Positions 22,791 to 36,239 of a stretch of 64,000 bases of DNA are shown piece after piece. This stretch comes from Aedes albopictus (Eukaryota; Arthropoda; Insecta; Diptera; Culicidae). Made by a program: the position numbers and the translations under genes. Position 1 is the stretch's first letter; each line of letters begins with the position of its first letter. Under the pieces are notes generated by a model that was not told the origin of the DNA, made no database searches, and saw only the letters and a list, made by a program, of their open reading frames with translations. The DNA lies in the NCBI RefSeq assembly GCF_035046485.1, contig NC_085136.1:83531734-83595733 (forward strand). Reading direction: 5' to 3'.

Positions 22791-24001
22791 ATTCCGAACG
22801 AAACTACCCCGAGCCTACCGTGCTTGTAAGAAGTTGGCCACAGCCGAGCAGCCCCATCAACGCCAGCCCTGCCAGCAGTAGTTTCTTCCATTATAGAGTT
22901 TCTCCAACAATAAGGGCTTCGGGGTGCTCTCTGCGCAGATAACAAGACAGGCGGTGGGGATGTCGAGGGTCGAGGGTGGAAAATTCTGCTTAAGAAACCG
23001 TAAAGATTGCATATCTGGAAGCTCTTTACCCATCATCATCCGCTTGCAAGAGGGGAAGACGTCCCCTCCTCGTTGGTGCTGGCTGGGGCTGTCTGACAAG
23101 CCCGGTCGGTTGTGGAGTCATTCCGGTGGTGGTCTTAGTCTGCCTTTACTGGGTGTAATCTCTGTTCATTTTTTACAGAAACTACTTGCTCTCGAACGTC
23201 AACGAAGTCGTAGCACAACTATACGGACGGGGGTAGACAAGTGGACAAAGCTGGCTCTCTGGTGGCTGTCTTGCGTTGGTTCGATGGCTGATGAAGGCAC
23301 AAAAGAGGTCGAGAAAGTTGAGAGAGGGAAAATGGGAGCACAGTCATAATAATTTCATCTGCTCGTATGCTGCTTTGCATAAATTTAATTTAACTTTCAT
23401 ATTATCGTTCATCTTTCAATTCCTCGAGGCTAGGCTTTGACTTTGGGCAGGCCGTTTGAGTCGAAGGTGGCCTGTGTCAGTATTGGAATGTATAGATATT
23501 TCTGTGACCTTTTCATTCATTCCAGCTCTCTTATCTTGGATCAGACCACTCATAAGGCTCTGATCTGGTGTCATCTATTCCTATGTTTGAATTGATGAAT
23601 GGGATACGAGTCGAAGTATGGAAAATGTCTTTAATCTTTATGCTTTTATGTGTGATGATATGCTATGTGATGTAGATGATGCATTCTAATAGGATTATTG
23701 TGATTTTATTTCTGCGATGAGCATGATCAGGTCAATAAATCGATAAAGTGCTCTACTGTTTATATTTGCAGCATTTTGATAGACTAGACAAAACAACAGC
23801 ACAATATTTAATTTTGTTCTAGTTTTGCAGGGAGTTGTGATTTGTCATTTTCTTCTCAACTACGTTTTTCTTACATTTATTGGATTTTTCAGGATCCCAT
23901 GAAAAATCATAATCCAAATAAATGCAATTCCACAGACTCTTTCGAAAAATTTTTCATAGATTTTATCGGAAATGTTTTTCAGTGATTTTTTGGATAATTC
24001 A
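22791..24001. other. No gene supported
   Basis: Several frames of 60-141 codons overlap on both strands (for example 22924-23349) but none has a recognisable domain. Could hide host exons that I cannot recognise. Confidence 0.3.
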
Positions 24002-24085
24002 CTAGCTATTCCATTGATTTGATTGATTTGTCTTTATTAAAGAGACTTTCAGCCCTTGGCTGATTCGTCTCTCTCTAGCTATTCC
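24002..24085 (-). mobile_element. 62-bp retroposon fragment with 11-bp target duplication
   Basis: The direct repeat CTAGCTATTCC occurs at 24002-24012 and 24075-24085, enclosing 62 bp. On the minus strand the insert ends in an ATAAAGACAAATCAAATCAA-like tail and contains CAGCCAAGGGCTGAAAGTCTC, resembling the 3' part (CTAGCCTAGGGCTAAAAATC) of the tRNA-derived SINEs at 24991-25168 and 46498-46680. A short insert with long target duplication and 3' tail is the signature of 5'-truncated target-primed reverse transcription. Confidence 0.7.
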
Positions 24086-24990
24086 TTCGAAATTTCTTCA
24101 AGGATTATTTCAGAAAAACTTGTATAGTTTGTTTCAAAAAAATTACCATGAATTTCTGCAGAAACCCTTTAGTAATTCCTTTAGAAGAACTTTGAAAGAT
24201 TGTCAGGTGAAGGTGTCTCCTAGTACCTTTGAGAATTCTTCCAGAGATTCCATTAGAAAATTCATTGTTTTCTTTATGATTATCTCCTAAGTTTTCTAGA
24301 GGTTACCTCAAACATTAATTTAAGTATGTTCTCCTTTTTATAACCTTTCTTTGGTTTCTTCGGAAATTGCTAAATGGATGCCTCTATAAAATCCTCCTGA
24401 AATTTTCTTTCATGGATTCTTTCTTAAAGTTCCTTCAAAACTTTTATCTAGTTTATCAACCGTATGAGATTATAGACTTGAAACTTTAAAGGCTTTATCG
24501 GTCATTGTCTACTCAAAGAGCAAGAAAGCAGACAATAAAAGTAGGTAATGAAATGAAAGATTTGATAGTTTTCGCTAATGTGCGATTGATTGTGAAATTG
24601 TTTTTTATTTGGCAGGTGAACATTAGACATGAAGACCATATGTGAACAATAAATCGGATGCGTAAACCCTTTGCCTAACGTCGCCGAAATGGAAGCAACT
24701 TGGTTGATGGACTCAAAGCACCACGAAAAACAACAAATAAACACAAAAAAAAACAAATAAACACTCAAAAGCGAAAATGAAGCCTGTAGATTTGCTTAAA
24801 GAGTTCAATGGAATTCATCAAACTGTCCATAAGAGCTAGCTTCACCACAAGTCGTCTGAATACCTTCGATACTGTGCGACCAAGGCTATGCTGTGAAGTT
24901 ATGTACTAAAAATAATAAAGGGAATTTCAAATCAATTGGGAAATCTGCAGCCGGATTCCGGCGGAATCTCCAAGATGGTTCCAGGATAAT
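24086..24990. other. Degenerate AT-rich sequence, no gene
   Basis: Weak AAATTCCTTTAG-type periodicity reminiscent of the decayed minisatellite elsewhere. The minus-strand frame at 24502-24768 has no recognisable domain. Confidence 0.35.
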
Positions 24991-25168
24991 ATATATTTTT
25001 ATCCACATTAACGAGATTTTTAGCCCTAGGCTAGTTCATCTCGGGACCCACGCTGTACTTCCCTTCCGAAGGAAGAACTCACATTTTGTGAGTTTGTCGG
25101 GAGTGGTATTCGATCCCAGGTCTTTGGCGTGATAGTCAAGTGTTCTAAACATTACACCAGGTTCGCTC
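24991..25168 (-). mobile_element. tRNA-derived SINE, second family (copy 1)
   Basis: On the minus strand it starts GAGCGAACCTGGTGTAATG, then has an A-box-like region with TTTAGAACACTTGACTATCA, and a B box (GGGATCGAATACC, one base off the consensus GGWTCRANNC). The body continues with CCTTCGGAAGGGAAG, GATGAACTAGCCTAGGGCT and ends AATCTCGTTAATGTGG. A closely similar, better preserved copy is at 46498-46680. Confidence 0.75.
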
Positions 25169-25802
25169 AGCTTCCTGGGTAATAGCTTAAGGAATTTCTA
25201 GAGAATTACCACCAAGTGTGTTTCCAAGAAACTTCCAAGTAACATTTTTAAAGATAGGTCTCGTTCCTCTCTAGAGCCACCATGTTATGTGCCTTAGAGC
25301 TTCATCAGAACAGAACTCATCGCAAGTCGATTGTGCAAGTTTCCAGCTTTTTTGTTAGTATTCCTTGTTGTAGCGTTGGCTGCAATGGCTAAATCTTCAG
25401 GCCACTAAAGATACCCAACAGAAACTGGTACGGTGTGGGTGATTCTTGGTTCACTGACTTGGGAGAAATGTGGGGTTCAACCAGGATTCTTTCTCTGGTT
25501 TCACCGTCCGGTTTGTCGCTCTTACCACTTCTATCACGACTTTCACCGAGCGAAGAAAATGTTCCAAGGCTACATCCATGAAATGAACAGCCACTTTGAT
25601 TGAGCACTTGTAAATTTTTGCTCGTACCCTGGAAGCATGTTCCGTTGTCGCTGTGTATTTCAGCTGGTAGACCCCGTCGTGTACCAAATTACTGGACTAC
25701 CATGAAACACAATTCACAGTATTTAGACAGATTTTGCACTACCTCGATGGGCATCACCCGAACTATCGGGAAGGTGAATACTGTCACCATGACTGTCACC
25801 CC

Positions 25803-25967
25803 CCAAGCAACACAAATGTTATATAAAAATTACGACAGCGCAAGTTTTGGTTGTATAGATGTTTATTTTACGTTATTTCAACACAATGTTAAATTTACGT
25901 CGAATTAACTTCTATACAACCAAAACTTGCGCTGTCGTAACTATAATATAACATGTGTGTTGCTTGG
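25803..25967. mobile_element. 165-bp near-perfect palindromic miniature element
   Basis: It begins CCAAGCAACAC and ends with the complement, and the inverted arms extend about 56 bp through GACAGCGCAAGTTTTGGTTG. Copy A contains the empty site (complement of ACTGTCGCCCATCGTC). A second copy at 46441-46798 is split by a SINE and is also 165 bp once the SINE and one target copy are removed. No transposase; likely mobilised in trans. Confidence 0.85.
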
Positions 25968-26369
25968 GCCATCGTATTACTTGACTCCTTTCAACTCTAA
26001 CAAGGAGCGGGCTGAAATAAGCTAGTCCAACGCGTGAAAATGGTCGAACGAAAGCTTATTGTTGCCAAGCCGGTAGGAGTATACCCATTGGTGGAGGCTA
26101 TGTACAAGTTTTCGTCCCACGTAAATTCGCAAGGCACATTTCCTCGATACCCTTTCAACCTGACTGCTCAACTCTTCTACTCCAAGCAGCTGGTTACCTC
26201 ATTTCGTTCACTAGAGTTTCAAGATTTGCATGGCGGAAGTGACGGTGATATTAGGTAATTGAAGCCCTAGCCCAGTCAACACACGATCGCATATGATGTT
26301 GAAATGGATGCTAAATGGAGGCGATATGCGTACACTTTACTCACAGTTAAATGGGAGCAGGTGCGCATA

Positions 26370-27367
26370 TCCCTTTCGTGACGAACCAGCACAATCGTGC
26401 TGTTTTTCGGCATTGGTTTTACACATTTTTTTCAATTGTTTTTTCCTTAAAATATGTGATGGAAATAATTTTTATGATCGAGTTATTACTCTAACTTGTA
26501 TTTCTGAGCCTCAGCTTTGATTGGAATAGTTTATAAAAAACGCCACGATAAGTTAAACAAAAAGTAAACAATCACCCTAGAAGTTGAACAAAATTTATCT
26601 GTCGTATTTTTATAAATATTTGTTTAATCCATGTATGCAGAGATAAAAATCGATAGAAAAAGAGTAGTTCTGCAAAACGGCGAAGAAAAAGTGATGCTTT
26701 GTTGAAAAGCACAAGATTTCTGGGTGGTCAAAGTGGGACCAGCACAATTGTGCTGTTCCGTCCCCAAGGCGGTCCAAGTTCCATCGGTAATTGCCTATTC
26801 TTAGGCGTTTTATGGTATAGAAGATTGATTTTTATTATTAAATCACTACAAAGTGTTAGTTTGTAAAAACTTAGACGTATAATTTCAACTCAAGGAACAC
26901 GATATCAGCTTGTACGAATTTTTTAAGGAACTTTGAATACTTGGGTGAAAAATATTACTCCATATTATCGAAATCATGAATAAGACTGGAACAAGGATTT
27001 GCTGTTCTTATTATCTTCTTCTTATTCACTTCTATGATTTGAATAACCTGTCAAGCTGATCTCGTGTTCCTAGATTTAAAATTATACGTCTAAATTTCTA
27101 CAGAGTAACACTTTGCAGTGATTTAATAAGTACAATAAATCTTCTGTACCAAAAAACGCCTAAAAGTAGGCAATGTTTAGCAATTACTTGGTGAACATCG
27201 ACCGGCTTGAGGACGGACCAGCACAATTGTGCTGGTCTCAATTTGACTCCAAAAAGTGCATAGGTGGATAAAGTAGCCGAAGTAAAGAAAGTTTTATTCT
27301 AGAGGACGTTACGTTTATAAGAGAAAATTTGAGATAATCATTCTTATATGCTCCGTCACGAAAGGGA
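26370..27367. mobile_element. 998-bp TA-flanked element nested inside the miniature element
   Basis: Termini TCCCTTTCGTGACG (26370-26383) and its exact complement (27354-27367) are flanked by TA on both sides (26368-26369, 27368-27369). Deleting it restores GTGCGCATATGTCCACC, aligned with the same region of the 155-bp family. TA duplication suggests the Tc1/mariner group, but no transposase frame is present. It contains the fold-back at 26738-27233. Confidence 0.78.
26738..27233. mobile_element. Fold-back segment with CAGCACAATTGTGCTG ends
   Basis: Inverted arms of roughly 180 bp: the left runs from CAGCACAATTGTGCTG through CTTAGGCGTTTTATGGTA, AAATCACT, ACGTATAATT to GGAACACGATATCAGCTTG; the right mirrors these (CAAGCTGATCTCGTGTTCC, ATTATACGTCT, AGTGATTT, AAAAACGCCTAAA) and ends in the same palindrome. 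A third, diverged palindrome (CAGCACAATCGTGCTG) lies at 26387-26402. It may be a separate insertion or the internal structure of the 998-bp element. Confidence 0.65.
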
Positions 27368-27599
27368 TATGTCCACCACTTTAGCATCCTAATCAACATC
27401 ATATATGACTTCGTGTTAGCTGGGAGGGCACACAAGACCAGGGGTAATTAGATGGTGAGCTTTATTGGATAACGTGAAGGGCAGTGAACCAGAAAAAAGA
27501 TCAACATGGTGGCTCCAAAGAGGAATTGGAATTATCTTCGAATAAGTTCTTTATAAAATCCTCGGGCATTCACGTGGTGGTTATTGCCTGGGAATCCCC

Positions 27600-28534
27600 T
27601 AAGCAATTGCTCAGGAACTCCATCAGCAATTCTCCGAAAATCGCCAGGTAATTCATGAACCAAGGCGAACAATCGATGAACCAGGGCGTGTCAAGTACGA
27701 GACACTGAAGACGATGTTACAGGTGATGTATAATAAAAACACACCACAGCCGTTTTTGCATACGTAGTAATCAACGTTAGTTTACTATATCTCAGTTATT
27801 CCTCAACCGATTGTTTTCATTTTTCTGTGGCGAACTACAAACCTTTTGATTTTTTTTAATTAAACTATTGAAAAAGTTCGATGATGAGTATTTATACAAA
27901 AGTTACAGATAGGTTGAATTTAGACAATAAAAATGCACCATGACAAAAAGTATATAACCTAAAGACTAAATGCTCACAGACGAGCTGGTGGGAAGGAAGC
28001 CGTTATTGGTAGAAGCTATGTACAAGTTTTCCCTATTCGGTATAAGGATAAGTGGTAGAGACCAATCGATCAAAGCCGTCTTGTAGGATTGGTGAAAGTC
28101 GTGAAGGTAGCATTAGCAGACTCTGCTCTGCAGAAACCGCACGATAAAACATTGTGCTCCTCTGATTCATCTAGCTGGAAGCAAAAACTGTTTATCGCAC
28201 ATAGACACAGAAATAGTTATTTATGTAACGAGTTGCAATAAGTTGATTTTTTCAGCACGAGTCGTACATTTATCCAACGAGGCTTGCCGAGTTGCATTAT
28301 GAACACTTTGCAACTATTTTTCCTTATGCAACTTATTTCAGTTGCTTTATAACCCCGTTCGGAAAAATTGGCCATTCTGATATCAAAATGAGTTATATAA
28401 AATGTAAATTATGATACTGAATTGCATGAATACAATTAAATCAATGACCAATGATAGAAAAATATATCCATTGGAACCATTTTGATACTATTTAGTTACA
28501 AATCTTACAATATTTTGCAATAATTTTGTTCAAC
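27600..28534. other. Mixed spacer with a fragment of the A/B repeat
   Basis: Around 27990-28040 the string TATTGGTAGAAGCTATGTAC and a following AAGTTTTC match copy B near 26090-26115. The rest is unassigned AT-rich DNA. No gene seen. Confidence 0.45.
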
Positions 28535-29060
28535 ATGGTGGCTCCAGAGAGGAATAGGAACTATTTTCAAAAAATGCCTTTGAAAGCTCCTTGGAAATTC
28601 ATTTGGTAGTAATTCTCTAGGAATCCTCTATGTTAATGCACTTCTCTTGGTTAATTGCAGAACGTCAAGCACTTTTCGCATAGCATCAGAGATATTCAGA
28701 CAAATTCCCTAGAAATTCTTTTAAAAAATATTTTTGTTATCATAATTATTTTTCCAACTCCTCTGAAGTTGTCATGCCAATTAATTGGGAATTCAGTTTT
28801 TCTTCCTCCAGGAATTCACTTGTAAAATTTGAAGAAATTTCCTGACAATTTCTTTGGTAATTTTCCGTGTACTCTTCGTCAATTGTTCAGGGAACTCCTT
28901 TGACAGCCCCTATAATGTATTATTCTCTACCAGAATCCACTAGCAAATTATCAAAAAAAAAAAAAAAAAAATGCCAAGGCCTGTCAAAACACAGTGACAG
29001 ATCTACCATCCCTCCAGCCAGCTAAGGTGTGGCCTTGAGGATATCTGCTGGTCACTACTG
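28535..29060 (+). repeat. Shortened second copy of the 21100-22790 sequence
   Basis: Begins CAACATGGTGGCTCCAGAG like 21100, continues with TTTCTTTGGTAATTTTC, TTTGACAGCCCC, a 19-A run near 28955, CCAAGGCCTGTCAAAA and CCAGCCAGCTAAGGTG. Order and orientation match the left copy with internal deletions. Confidence 0.6.
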
Positions 29061-30990
29061 CTGTTGATTTTGATATATAATCTTTAATTAAACGATGGAA
29101 TTCTAAAATGATTCTTTGATTTAGTTACCGATTGAAATCGTGCAGATGTTTCTTAAGACATCCTTGAAGAATTCACCAGATGATTACCTGGTGGAATTCC
29201 TGCAGAAATTCCTGGAGAAATTCTTAAAAAATGCCATAAAAATGTTTTCGAAGGAAAATTAAAAAAAACTGCTCCAAACCTGTTGAAGGAATTTATGAAG
29301 CAATACTTTGAGCAATTACTTAGGAAATCATGGATTGAAAGCATTTTAAGAAGAACTCATGAGGATATTCAGTAATTTTTGGGGGGTTTCCAGAAAAATA
29401 CATTGAGTTATACCGCAAGGAGTTTTTTGAGATATTTCTGAAGGAATACAACTCAGAAACTTTCAGAGGAATTCTTGGAAAAAAAAATACCAGAAGCAGT
29501 TTAATTGCTGGAAAAATATATAACCAATTTCAGAAGTATTCCATGAAAGAATTCCTTAAGGAATCATCAAAAAAAAATACACAAAAAAAAAAATACTTTC
29601 GGAGATTTTTAAAGATAATTCATGAGTGTATTCCTAAAACATCGTTGGAGGAATTCTTAAGTGAATAACTCAGGCAACTTTTTAAGAATGCTTTGAGGAT
29701 TCTTTTTTTTAAGAATGCTTTGAGGAATTTTTTTAAGAATGCTTTGAGGAAACTTAAATTTCTTTTGAATTCCTTGTACAAAAATTGAGACGTGGATGAG
29801 TTTCCGAAGGATTTTTTAGGTATTTTTACAGAAATTCCTTAAAATGAAATTTCGATAGAAATCATTGAAAAAAAAATGCCACGGAAATTCCTAAGAAGTT
29901 GCCAAGGTGATTTCTTGGAAATCCTAGGGAAATACCAACAAAGTGCCTATTAAAGTGTCGGAAATATTTCTCGTGATTTGCAGAGGGAATCCAGGAGGAT
30001 TAATAAGAAAAAAATAGTGAGAAACAGCTAAGAAGCGTCCTCAGGAATAGCCAAAACAATTCCTGGAAATGTGCCACTGGGAAATTAAAAACTGAGTTCC
30101 TGGGAAGATGTCACATTTCCCTTGAGTGGATTCTAGAAAAACTCCCAAAGGACTTTCTAAGGAGCTCTGCCTAGAAAATTCCTAGGCAAAGGTGATGGAA
30201 ATTCATTGGGTAATGGTAACAAATTCCAATGGAATTATTGAAAAGTTACCCAAGGAAGTCTTGGGAAACTGCTAAGAAAATTCTTCAAGAATATGTCATT
30301 TTTTTTAAAATATGTAGATTTTTTTGAAATTTCAATATACCTGGTGATTGGAACTCTTCTGGAGAGCTCTTTCGGAAAACCCAAAGTTATTTGAATGTTA
30401 TTTCCAAGGGGAATTGCAAAATGAGTTCCTGAGCAGATGGCACGGGAATGCTGAGAAATGACAATAAAAATTCATAATAAATGACGAGGGAATAGCCAGA
30501 GAATTCAATTTATTTAAATTATGAGAAATTGATAATCAAAATATTAAGGGGTTGCTGAGGTAATGTCTAGAATGTGATAGAGAGAACTTCTAAGAGAGCA
30601 AAAACATTTGTCTTAGAAAAATGGTAGGTTGAATTCCTGAGAAAACGCCTAAGGAATTTTTAAGAAAATGTCCAGCAAAAATCCTGGAAAATTAAAAAAA
30701 ATCCTGTGGAATTTCCAAAGAATTTCCTGGAGCATTTAATTAACCATTCTTAGCAAATTTCTTAGAAAATCCCTGTTGGAAATTGTCAAGTGAAATGTGG
30801 TGGGTTAGCTGAAAAAATTTCAAGAAAAAATACTGAGGAATTTATGAAAAGTTGACAAGTTAATTCTAGAAAAATTGCTAAATGATTTTTTTTAATTTGT
30901 AAGAGAACTCCTGGGGTATTGTGGTGAATTGCTTGTAAAATTCCTGAAAACTTGACAAAGGAAATCCTAGAAAATCTCCTAAAAACTTAT
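29061..30990. repeat. Degenerate AAATTCCTGRAGRA-type minisatellite remnant
   Basis: Frequent but strongly mutated GGAATTCCT, AGAAATTC and AAGGAATT 8-12-mers on the plus strand give a weak 12-bp rhythm without preserved units. It appears to be an ancient member of the family expanded at 4189-16040. A short AAGAATGCTTTGAGGA triplication lies at about 29690-29750. No gene. Confidence 0.6.
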
Positions 30991-33440
<2,450 letters not shown>

Positions 33441-33446
33441 CAGTTA

Positions 33447-34393
33447 AAGCCTGTATCCGCAATAATCGGGACACAGAAATACAGCTGTAAATATGTAATA
33501 GATACATTAAAATTGCTCAAATTTGGCCTAATAACATCTTAAGATGTGCCCATTTCACCGACAAAATTTCATGTGAATCGGTGCAGTACTTTTTGTTGTA
33601 GCAATGAAAGAGTAGAATGTGTGCCATTGAATTTTGTACAGCCCCTAGTTTTGCTGGCCAGCGCTGCAACTTTTGAATTTGGCAAAGGAAATGGCTGAAA
33701 TTTTGAACACAAACCTCTCAATCTACATTTGTTGCATAGGCAAAATTTCAAAAAAATCGATGCACTATCAACAATTTTATAGTCAAAACATGTATTGGGA
33801 CTGAACGTGATTTTAGCCCCTCAGACAGCAATTAGTCAGCACCCTTTATTGTTTCGATTGTACTATTGAAAGTGCTATACCAATAATCATCAAATTTTGC
33901 AGGCATAATAAACACATAATCAACTAACTTCTGCGAAAATTTTATGAAAATTGGCAGAGACATTCAAAAGTTATGAATAGGCAAACATCGCATATGAAAA
34001 ACCCGAAAAATTTTCACTAACACTCACCTCTATCAACACCAGTAGCTTTCAAACCAATTGATAAAAGTTGATGAAATTTTGCAAGAAAGTGTTTCTATAA
34101 GTATCATAACTGCTAATGAAATTTCATAATTATCGTCACAGAACTATGAACTGTAGCGTAAAAGAACCATCTACCATGCGAATAAAAATTGGTCATGATT
34201 GTACAAAATGCTTAAAAGCACGTCTGTTTGTTTTTCATCCACAGTTAAAAGTAATGCATCGATTTTAATGAAATTTGGCACAAATGATAAACATACACCA
34301 AAGAGTTCTCAGTCAATTATTTGACCAATTTTACCGATTCACTACAGAGCTACAGCCGTACTTCTGTGTCCCGATTATTGCGGATACAGGCTT
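33447..34393. mobile_element. 947-bp TA-flanked element with long inverted termini
   Basis: The left terminus starts AAGCCTGTATCCGCAATAAT and the right terminus is its complement; the match continues through CGGGACACAGAA and, with mismatches, ACAGCTGTA for about 45 bp. TA stands just outside both ends (33445-33446 and 34394-34395). The interior has no transposase frame. Non-autonomous Tc1/mariner-like is the simplest reading. Confidence 0.8.
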
Positions 34394-34926
34394 TATCTTA
34401 GCAAACTACAGTAGAATCACTTGGCATGATACGAGACCTCGCAAGGCAGGCGACTTGCTCCGCCAAAGCTTCATTTGCTGACTGTCTCCGACGTTTGCTA
34501 GGGAAGGGACACCAAGGGGAATGACACTAATCTTTATTCACACCCTACAGTATCCATAGATAAATCTTGAGCAGTTCTGTTAGAATTTCTGGATTATATT
34601 TTTCTATTGGGATTTTTTTTCTCTATTGGATCACCCCGCCAATCTCGTCAGATTTTGCCAGTATTTCCCTAAGATTTTTTTACAAATACTTTTTGTGATT
34701 TTCTTAAGAATTCGAATTTTGAAATTCATTCGGCATTCTTTTCAGGATTTCCTATTAAATTTTCATAGGATTTCAAGCGGAAGTTCCCTCTGGAATTCAG
34801 TAACTGTTGTGTGGTGAACAGCAAAAAAATACTCCCCTAGAATATCGGCAGGGTACCCGGGTACCCACGAAATTGAAAAGATCATACCTCCGTCAATTTA
34901 CGACCGATTTAAAAAATGTCTGGTTC
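34394..34926. other. No recognisable feature
   Basis: Short frames only. No repeat or gene I can support. Confidence 0.35.
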
Positions 34927-35254
34927 ATTCAGAAACGTTTCTGCCTTTCTCGTGCACCAAAGTGTAATGAAAGACGACTATATGATCTCCCAAAAAATAA
35001 ATCTACGATAGAAAGCTCGGAGAGTGGAGTTCGACGAACAGAGATTATGTTTGTGTGTGTATGTATGTGTATTTGTATGTATGTCTGTTCGAAAAAAAAA
35101 GTTCACTCAGTTTTAAGGCACTTCCCGTTGGCCGATTTTATGGATTAAAGCTCGAATCGGTAGAAAGTTTTATCGCATAGTTTGCTATTAAAAATGGAGA
35201 GGATTGGTCAAGGCGTTCCGGAGTAATGACCGTTTTAGTGATCCAGACTAGTTT
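34927..35254 (+). repeat. Dispersed repeat, copy 1 (pairs with 47211-47540)
   Basis: Starts CTGCCTTTCTCGTGCACCAA, contains a TGTATGTATG-type run, AAAAGTTCACTCAGTTTTAA, GTTGGCCGATTTTATGGATT and ends GGCGTTCCGGAGTAATGACC. The copy at 47211 follows the same order with substitutions and small indels. Probably part of a transposable element of unknown class. Confidence 0.75.
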
Positions 35255-36121
35255 CCTGAAGGAATTTTTGAACTAATCCAAGCAGGATTTTTGGTTGAAA
35301 TGTTTAGTAGATCCCTATAAAAATCTCCGGGAGTACTCTTGAATGAACAGAACTATCTTAAAGAAATCTGAGGAGAAATTTCTGAAGAGCTTTAAGATGA
35401 AATATCTGGAGAAATCCCTTGACTTTGGAGGAATGCTTAGAATTATTGTGCTAGTTATCAAAAAAATAATAATAATAATAATGGAGAAATCCTCTAACAA
35501 AATTCATGGAAGATTTCAAGTATTTCTATAGTGATCTGTAGACGGAATTTCTTTAGTCCCATAGAAATCAATAGGAATATCTGAAAGAATTACTCAAGGA
35601 ATCTATGTTAGAACACTTGTAGGAATCTCTGGAGGAATTTGTGCAGGATTTTTCGGATGAATCCCTGAAGAAACGGCTGGACGGATTCCTGTGGGATTTT
35701 CAATACAATCTCTATAGCAATTTTTGGCCAAATCTCTGGTGGACTTCTTTGCAGTATAAGTGTATAAATTTCTTAAGGATTCCCTGGAAGATTTTCTGAA
35801 GCAACAACTAAACGAATTTTTCATGGATATTTTTTTTGAGAAATCTGTACATAAAATTTCCAATTATCCGGGTCCGTTAGAGTTATGAGAGATTTTAAAC
35901 ACCAGCAAAACAAACTGCCTGGTGGCTAAGGTATGCAGAGTGCGAGAGTAAGTCTCAGCTTCATAAAAATAATTCGCTCGCACTTGTAGTTAGTGGGCAC
36001 AAACGGGAGTGTGTTGGGTATTGGCATCTAAGCCGAAAGAGAGATGAGTTTGTGAAATAGGAGTGTTCACGGTTTGGCTTTGAAATCAGTTTGACTTTCT
36101 TTTTCGCAGAATCATTACTTG
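35255..36121. repeat. Degenerate minisatellite remnant, no gene
   Basis: From about 35255 to 35860 the plus strand carries decayed GGAATTTCTGAAG and AATCCCTGAAGAAA words in opposite senses. 35461-35482 is an (AAT)n run. 35870-36121 is unassigned. Confidence 0.5.
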
Positions 36122-36190
36122 TTCTGTGGCTTAGTTTGTTAAAGCGCCGGTCTAGCGAATGCGGAGTCATGGGTTCGAATCCCAACAGAA
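36122..36190 (+). tRNA. Degenerate tRNA-like sequence (Thr-AGT-like)
   Basis: A tRNA fold is visible: TTCTGT at the start can pair with ACAGAA at the end, a D arm GCTT/AAGC around AGTTTGTT, and a T arm within GGGTTCGAATCCC. The GGCTTAGTTTGTTAAAGCGC segment closely resembles the D region of animal tRNA-Thr(AGT). The anticodon loop reads CTAGCGA, its 3' stem is a base too long (ATGCGG) and does not close with CCGGT, and one acceptor pair is mismatched. I therefore think this is a pseudo-tRNA or SINE head, not a functional gene. Confidence 0.5.
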
Positions 36191-36239
36191 AGCGATTTCT
36201 TTTCTCAATTTGTCAATTAGCAACATTTCGTGCCTTCTA

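Larger units (their letters stand above)
26271..27424. mobile_element. 155-bp-family miniature element, disrupted by a 998-bp insertion
   Basis: Left end CCCAGTCAACACACGATCGC and right end, the complement of CCCAGCTAACACGAAGTC, are matching termini of the same family as the intact element at 40099-40253. Subtracting the TA-flanked insertion (26370-27367, plus 2 bp of duplicated TA) leaves 154 bp, against 155 bp for the intact copy. It lies in copy B between GAAGCCCTAG and AGGGCACAC, where copy A reads GAAGCCCTAGGGCACAC. Confidence 0.85.
25250..27540 (+). mobile_element. Dispersed repeat copy B with two inserted elements
   Basis: Left terminus CTCTCTAGAGCCACCATGTT (about 25270) and right terminus CAACATGGTGGCTCCAAAG (about 27505) are inverted repeats. 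The body is the reverse complement of copy A. Removing the inserts at 25803-25967 and 26271-27424 leaves about 0.95 kb, close to copy A (about 0.92 kb), so both are full-length members of one family. The uninterrupted sequence of copy A shows the pre-insertion sites for both. It encodes nothing recognisable. Confidence 0.7.

Noticed and set aside
22924..23349. 141-codon frame as an exon
   Set aside because: Opposite-strand frames of similar quality overlap it, and I see no domain or convincing splice context.
36122..36190. Functional tRNA gene
   Set aside because: The anticodon stem does not close and has an extra base, and an acceptor pair is mismatched.
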